Source: JAABRB01 sp963735025 (GTDB taxonomy: Bacteria > Pseudomonadota > Gammaproteobacteria > Burkholderiales > SG8-39). From it: a DNA stretch of 64,000 nucleotides. The position numbers were made by a program, and so were the translations under genes. The stretch spans positions 682,001 to 746,000 of the forward strand of contig CAVTJG010000009.1 of the NCBI GenBank assembly GCA_963735025.1, in the 5' to 3' direction. Shown here piece by piece: positions 62,861 through 64,000 of this stretch (its first letter is position 1; every line of letters starts with the position of its first letter). The notes beneath the pieces were generated by a model. That model ran no database searches, had not been told where the DNA came from, and saw nothing but the letters and a program-made list of their open reading frames with translations.

Positions 62861-63532
62861 ATGACGCAGCGAATCGAGGGCCCGACGCGGGACGAGATGG
62901 CCCTGCTGGAGCCGTTCACGGGACTGACCATCGACAGGATCTTCGTCCCATCCACGCAAGCCGAGATCGACCACGCTGCCGCGGAACTGGCTGCCGCCCG
63001 GTTCGTCGGTTTCGATACCGAGTCGAAACCGACCTTCGCGAAAGGTGAGGTCTCTGACGGACCGCACACGGTGCAGTTCGCGACGCTGGAGAAGGCGTAC
63101 GTGTTTCAGCTCCACCGCACGGCGTGCCACTCGGCGGTGAGCGCCATCCTGACCTCGACCGACATCGTCAAGGTCGGTTTCGGCCTTCGGTCCGAGCAGG
63201 ACCAATTGCCGAGGAAGCTGGGCGTTCACCCTCGAGCGATTCTCGATTTGTGTGCGGTATTTCGCCGCCAGGGTTACCGCAAGATGATCGGCGTCAAGAC
63301 CGCAGTCGCCGTCGTGTTCAAGCAGAAGTTTCAGAAGTCGAAGCGCGTGACGACGTCCAACTGGGCGCGCCATGAGCTTGCGGCGAATCAGTTGCTGTAC
63401 GCTGCCAATGACGCCTATGCCGCAGTGAAGGTGCTCGACGCGCTTGGCCTGAGCGAAGCCGACCTTCCGATCACGGACCGAAGCCTTCCATCGAGCGGGC
63501 TCGACCGCATCGACCCTCACCCCAACACCTAG
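62861..63532 (+). CDS. DEDDy 3'-5' exonuclease (RNase D-like)
   Basis: This 223-residue protein has RFVGFDTESKPTF (exo I, D-x-E), VKVGFGLRSEQDQL (exo II, with Asp), and ANQLLYAANDAYAAVKVL (exo III, Y-x3-D). These are the DEDDy catalytic positions. No HRDC domain is present. Likely DNA or RNA trimming. Confidence 0.88.
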   Translation: MTQRIEGPTRDEMALLEPFTGLTIDRIFVPSTQAEIDHAAAELAAARFVGFDTESKPTFAKGEVSDGPHTVQFATLEKAYVFQLHRTACHSAVSAILTSTDIVKVGFGLRSEQDQLPRKLGVHPRAILDLCAVFRRQGYRKMIGVKTAVAVVFKQKFQKSKRVTTSNWARHELAANQLLYAANDAYAAVKVLDALGLSEADLPITDRSLPSSGLDRIDPHPNT

Positions 63533-63539
63533 GATCAGC

Positions 63540-64000
63540 ATGGCAAGCGGGGTGCCCTATGCGTTGCTCACGCTCTTCTGCTTCGGCCTGAACGATCTGC
63601 TCTTCAAGCGTGCGGCGCAGCACGGTGCGGCCTCGCATCAGATGATGATGGTGTTGACGCTGACCATGCTGCCATTCTTCGTGGCTTACGGCGTGCTGAC
63701 GCAGTCGGTCGTCCCGGACCCTTCGGCGCTCTGGGGTTCGCTGGGCGGACTGTTCGCGTTTTCGGCTTCTACAATTTCTCCCGGAGCCTGAGCTCGGGCG
63801 CGGTGAGCGTGCTGTCGCCGATCTTCCGGCTCCAGTTCGTCGTCACCGCCGTCCTCGCTCTGGTGTTTCTCGGCGAATATCCGTCGGTGGTCAAGATCGG
63901 GGGACTGTTGCTGGCGATCGCCGCGGTTTGGCTGCTGCAGGGAAGCGCCGCCGGCGCGAAAGTGGAAGTTCCGCGTGAGGCCATCGCACGCGTGCTGCTG
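63540..64000 (+). pseudogene. EamA/DMT transporter, frameshifted and cut by window end
   Basis: It begins MASGVPYALLTLFCFGLNDLLFKRAA with four predicted helices, then stops at TGA 63789-63791. The next frame continues FYNFSRSLSSGAVSVLSPIFRLQFVVTAVLALVFLGEYPSVVKIGGLL to the window edge. A one-base change near the T-run at about 63760 joins them. It continues beyond the window. Confidence 0.75.

Overview
The window looks like the chromosome of a high-GC betaproteobacterium (Burkholderiales/Nitrosomonadales type). The main support is gene order: aroQ-accB-accC-prmA-DUF3426 on one strand, and mpl-yqiA-RNase II-tonB-aroE-mtgA on the other. No rRNA or tRNA gene was recognised. Many genes, including the housekeeping gene aroE, carry single-base frameshifts that a one-base correction repairs. 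A fair share of these may be sequencing errors rather than real pseudogenes.

Region 1 (1-11.8 kb) is core metabolism: fatty-acid synthesis (accBC), ribosomal protein L11 methylation (prmA), shikimate pathway (aroQ, aroE), peptidoglycan recycling and synthesis (mpl, mtgA), a thioredoxin-like protein, an RNase II-type nuclease and a TonB-type protein.

Region 2 (about 11.8-43.8 kb) is a large integron gene-cassette array with no integrase gene in the window. About 28 attC-like sites, many sharing the same stem sequences, separate mostly plus-strand, mostly promoterless small genes. The left edge keeps an attI-like boundary: a near-consensus LexA box at 12082-12097, a palindrome, then the first core site at 12142. 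This suggests a sedentary chromosomal integron that lost intI, or a cluster of attC sites lacking an integrase. Cassettes encode TIR, HNH and GIY-YIG proteins, acetyltransferase, thioesterase, lysozyme inhibitor, two DUF302 proteins, OsmC, cytochrome b561, small membrane proteins and unknowns. The array is invaded by IS110/IS1111-like (two copies), IS1182-like (two), IS66, IS630 and IS30 sequences. Both IS1182 copies sit exactly at the attC crossover GTT, flanked by GTT on each side. Both IS110 copies sit at the same internal position of attC.

The distal end of the array (42.4-43.8 kb) carries a SLOG-TIR fusion with a small coiled-coil membrane protein, a candidate anti-phage module.

Region 3 (44-64 kb) is chromosomal accessory and regulatory DNA. 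Its most notable gene is an ArsM-like methyltransferase at 44000-44785. It has an in-frame TGA at the position of the conserved arsenic-binding cysteine, followed at once by a 38-nt hairpin with bacterial SECIS features, so it is very probably a selenoprotein. Other genes are a LysR regulator, a double CDGSH Fe-S protein, a solute-binding protein without signal peptide, an HD-GYP/LuxR protein, a D-aminoacylase-type amidohydrolase, a histidine kinase with a sigma-54 activator partner, cupins, cytochrome b561 with PepSY, a DUF1272 protein, a secreted methyltransferase, a DEDD exonuclease and an EamA transporter cut by the window end.
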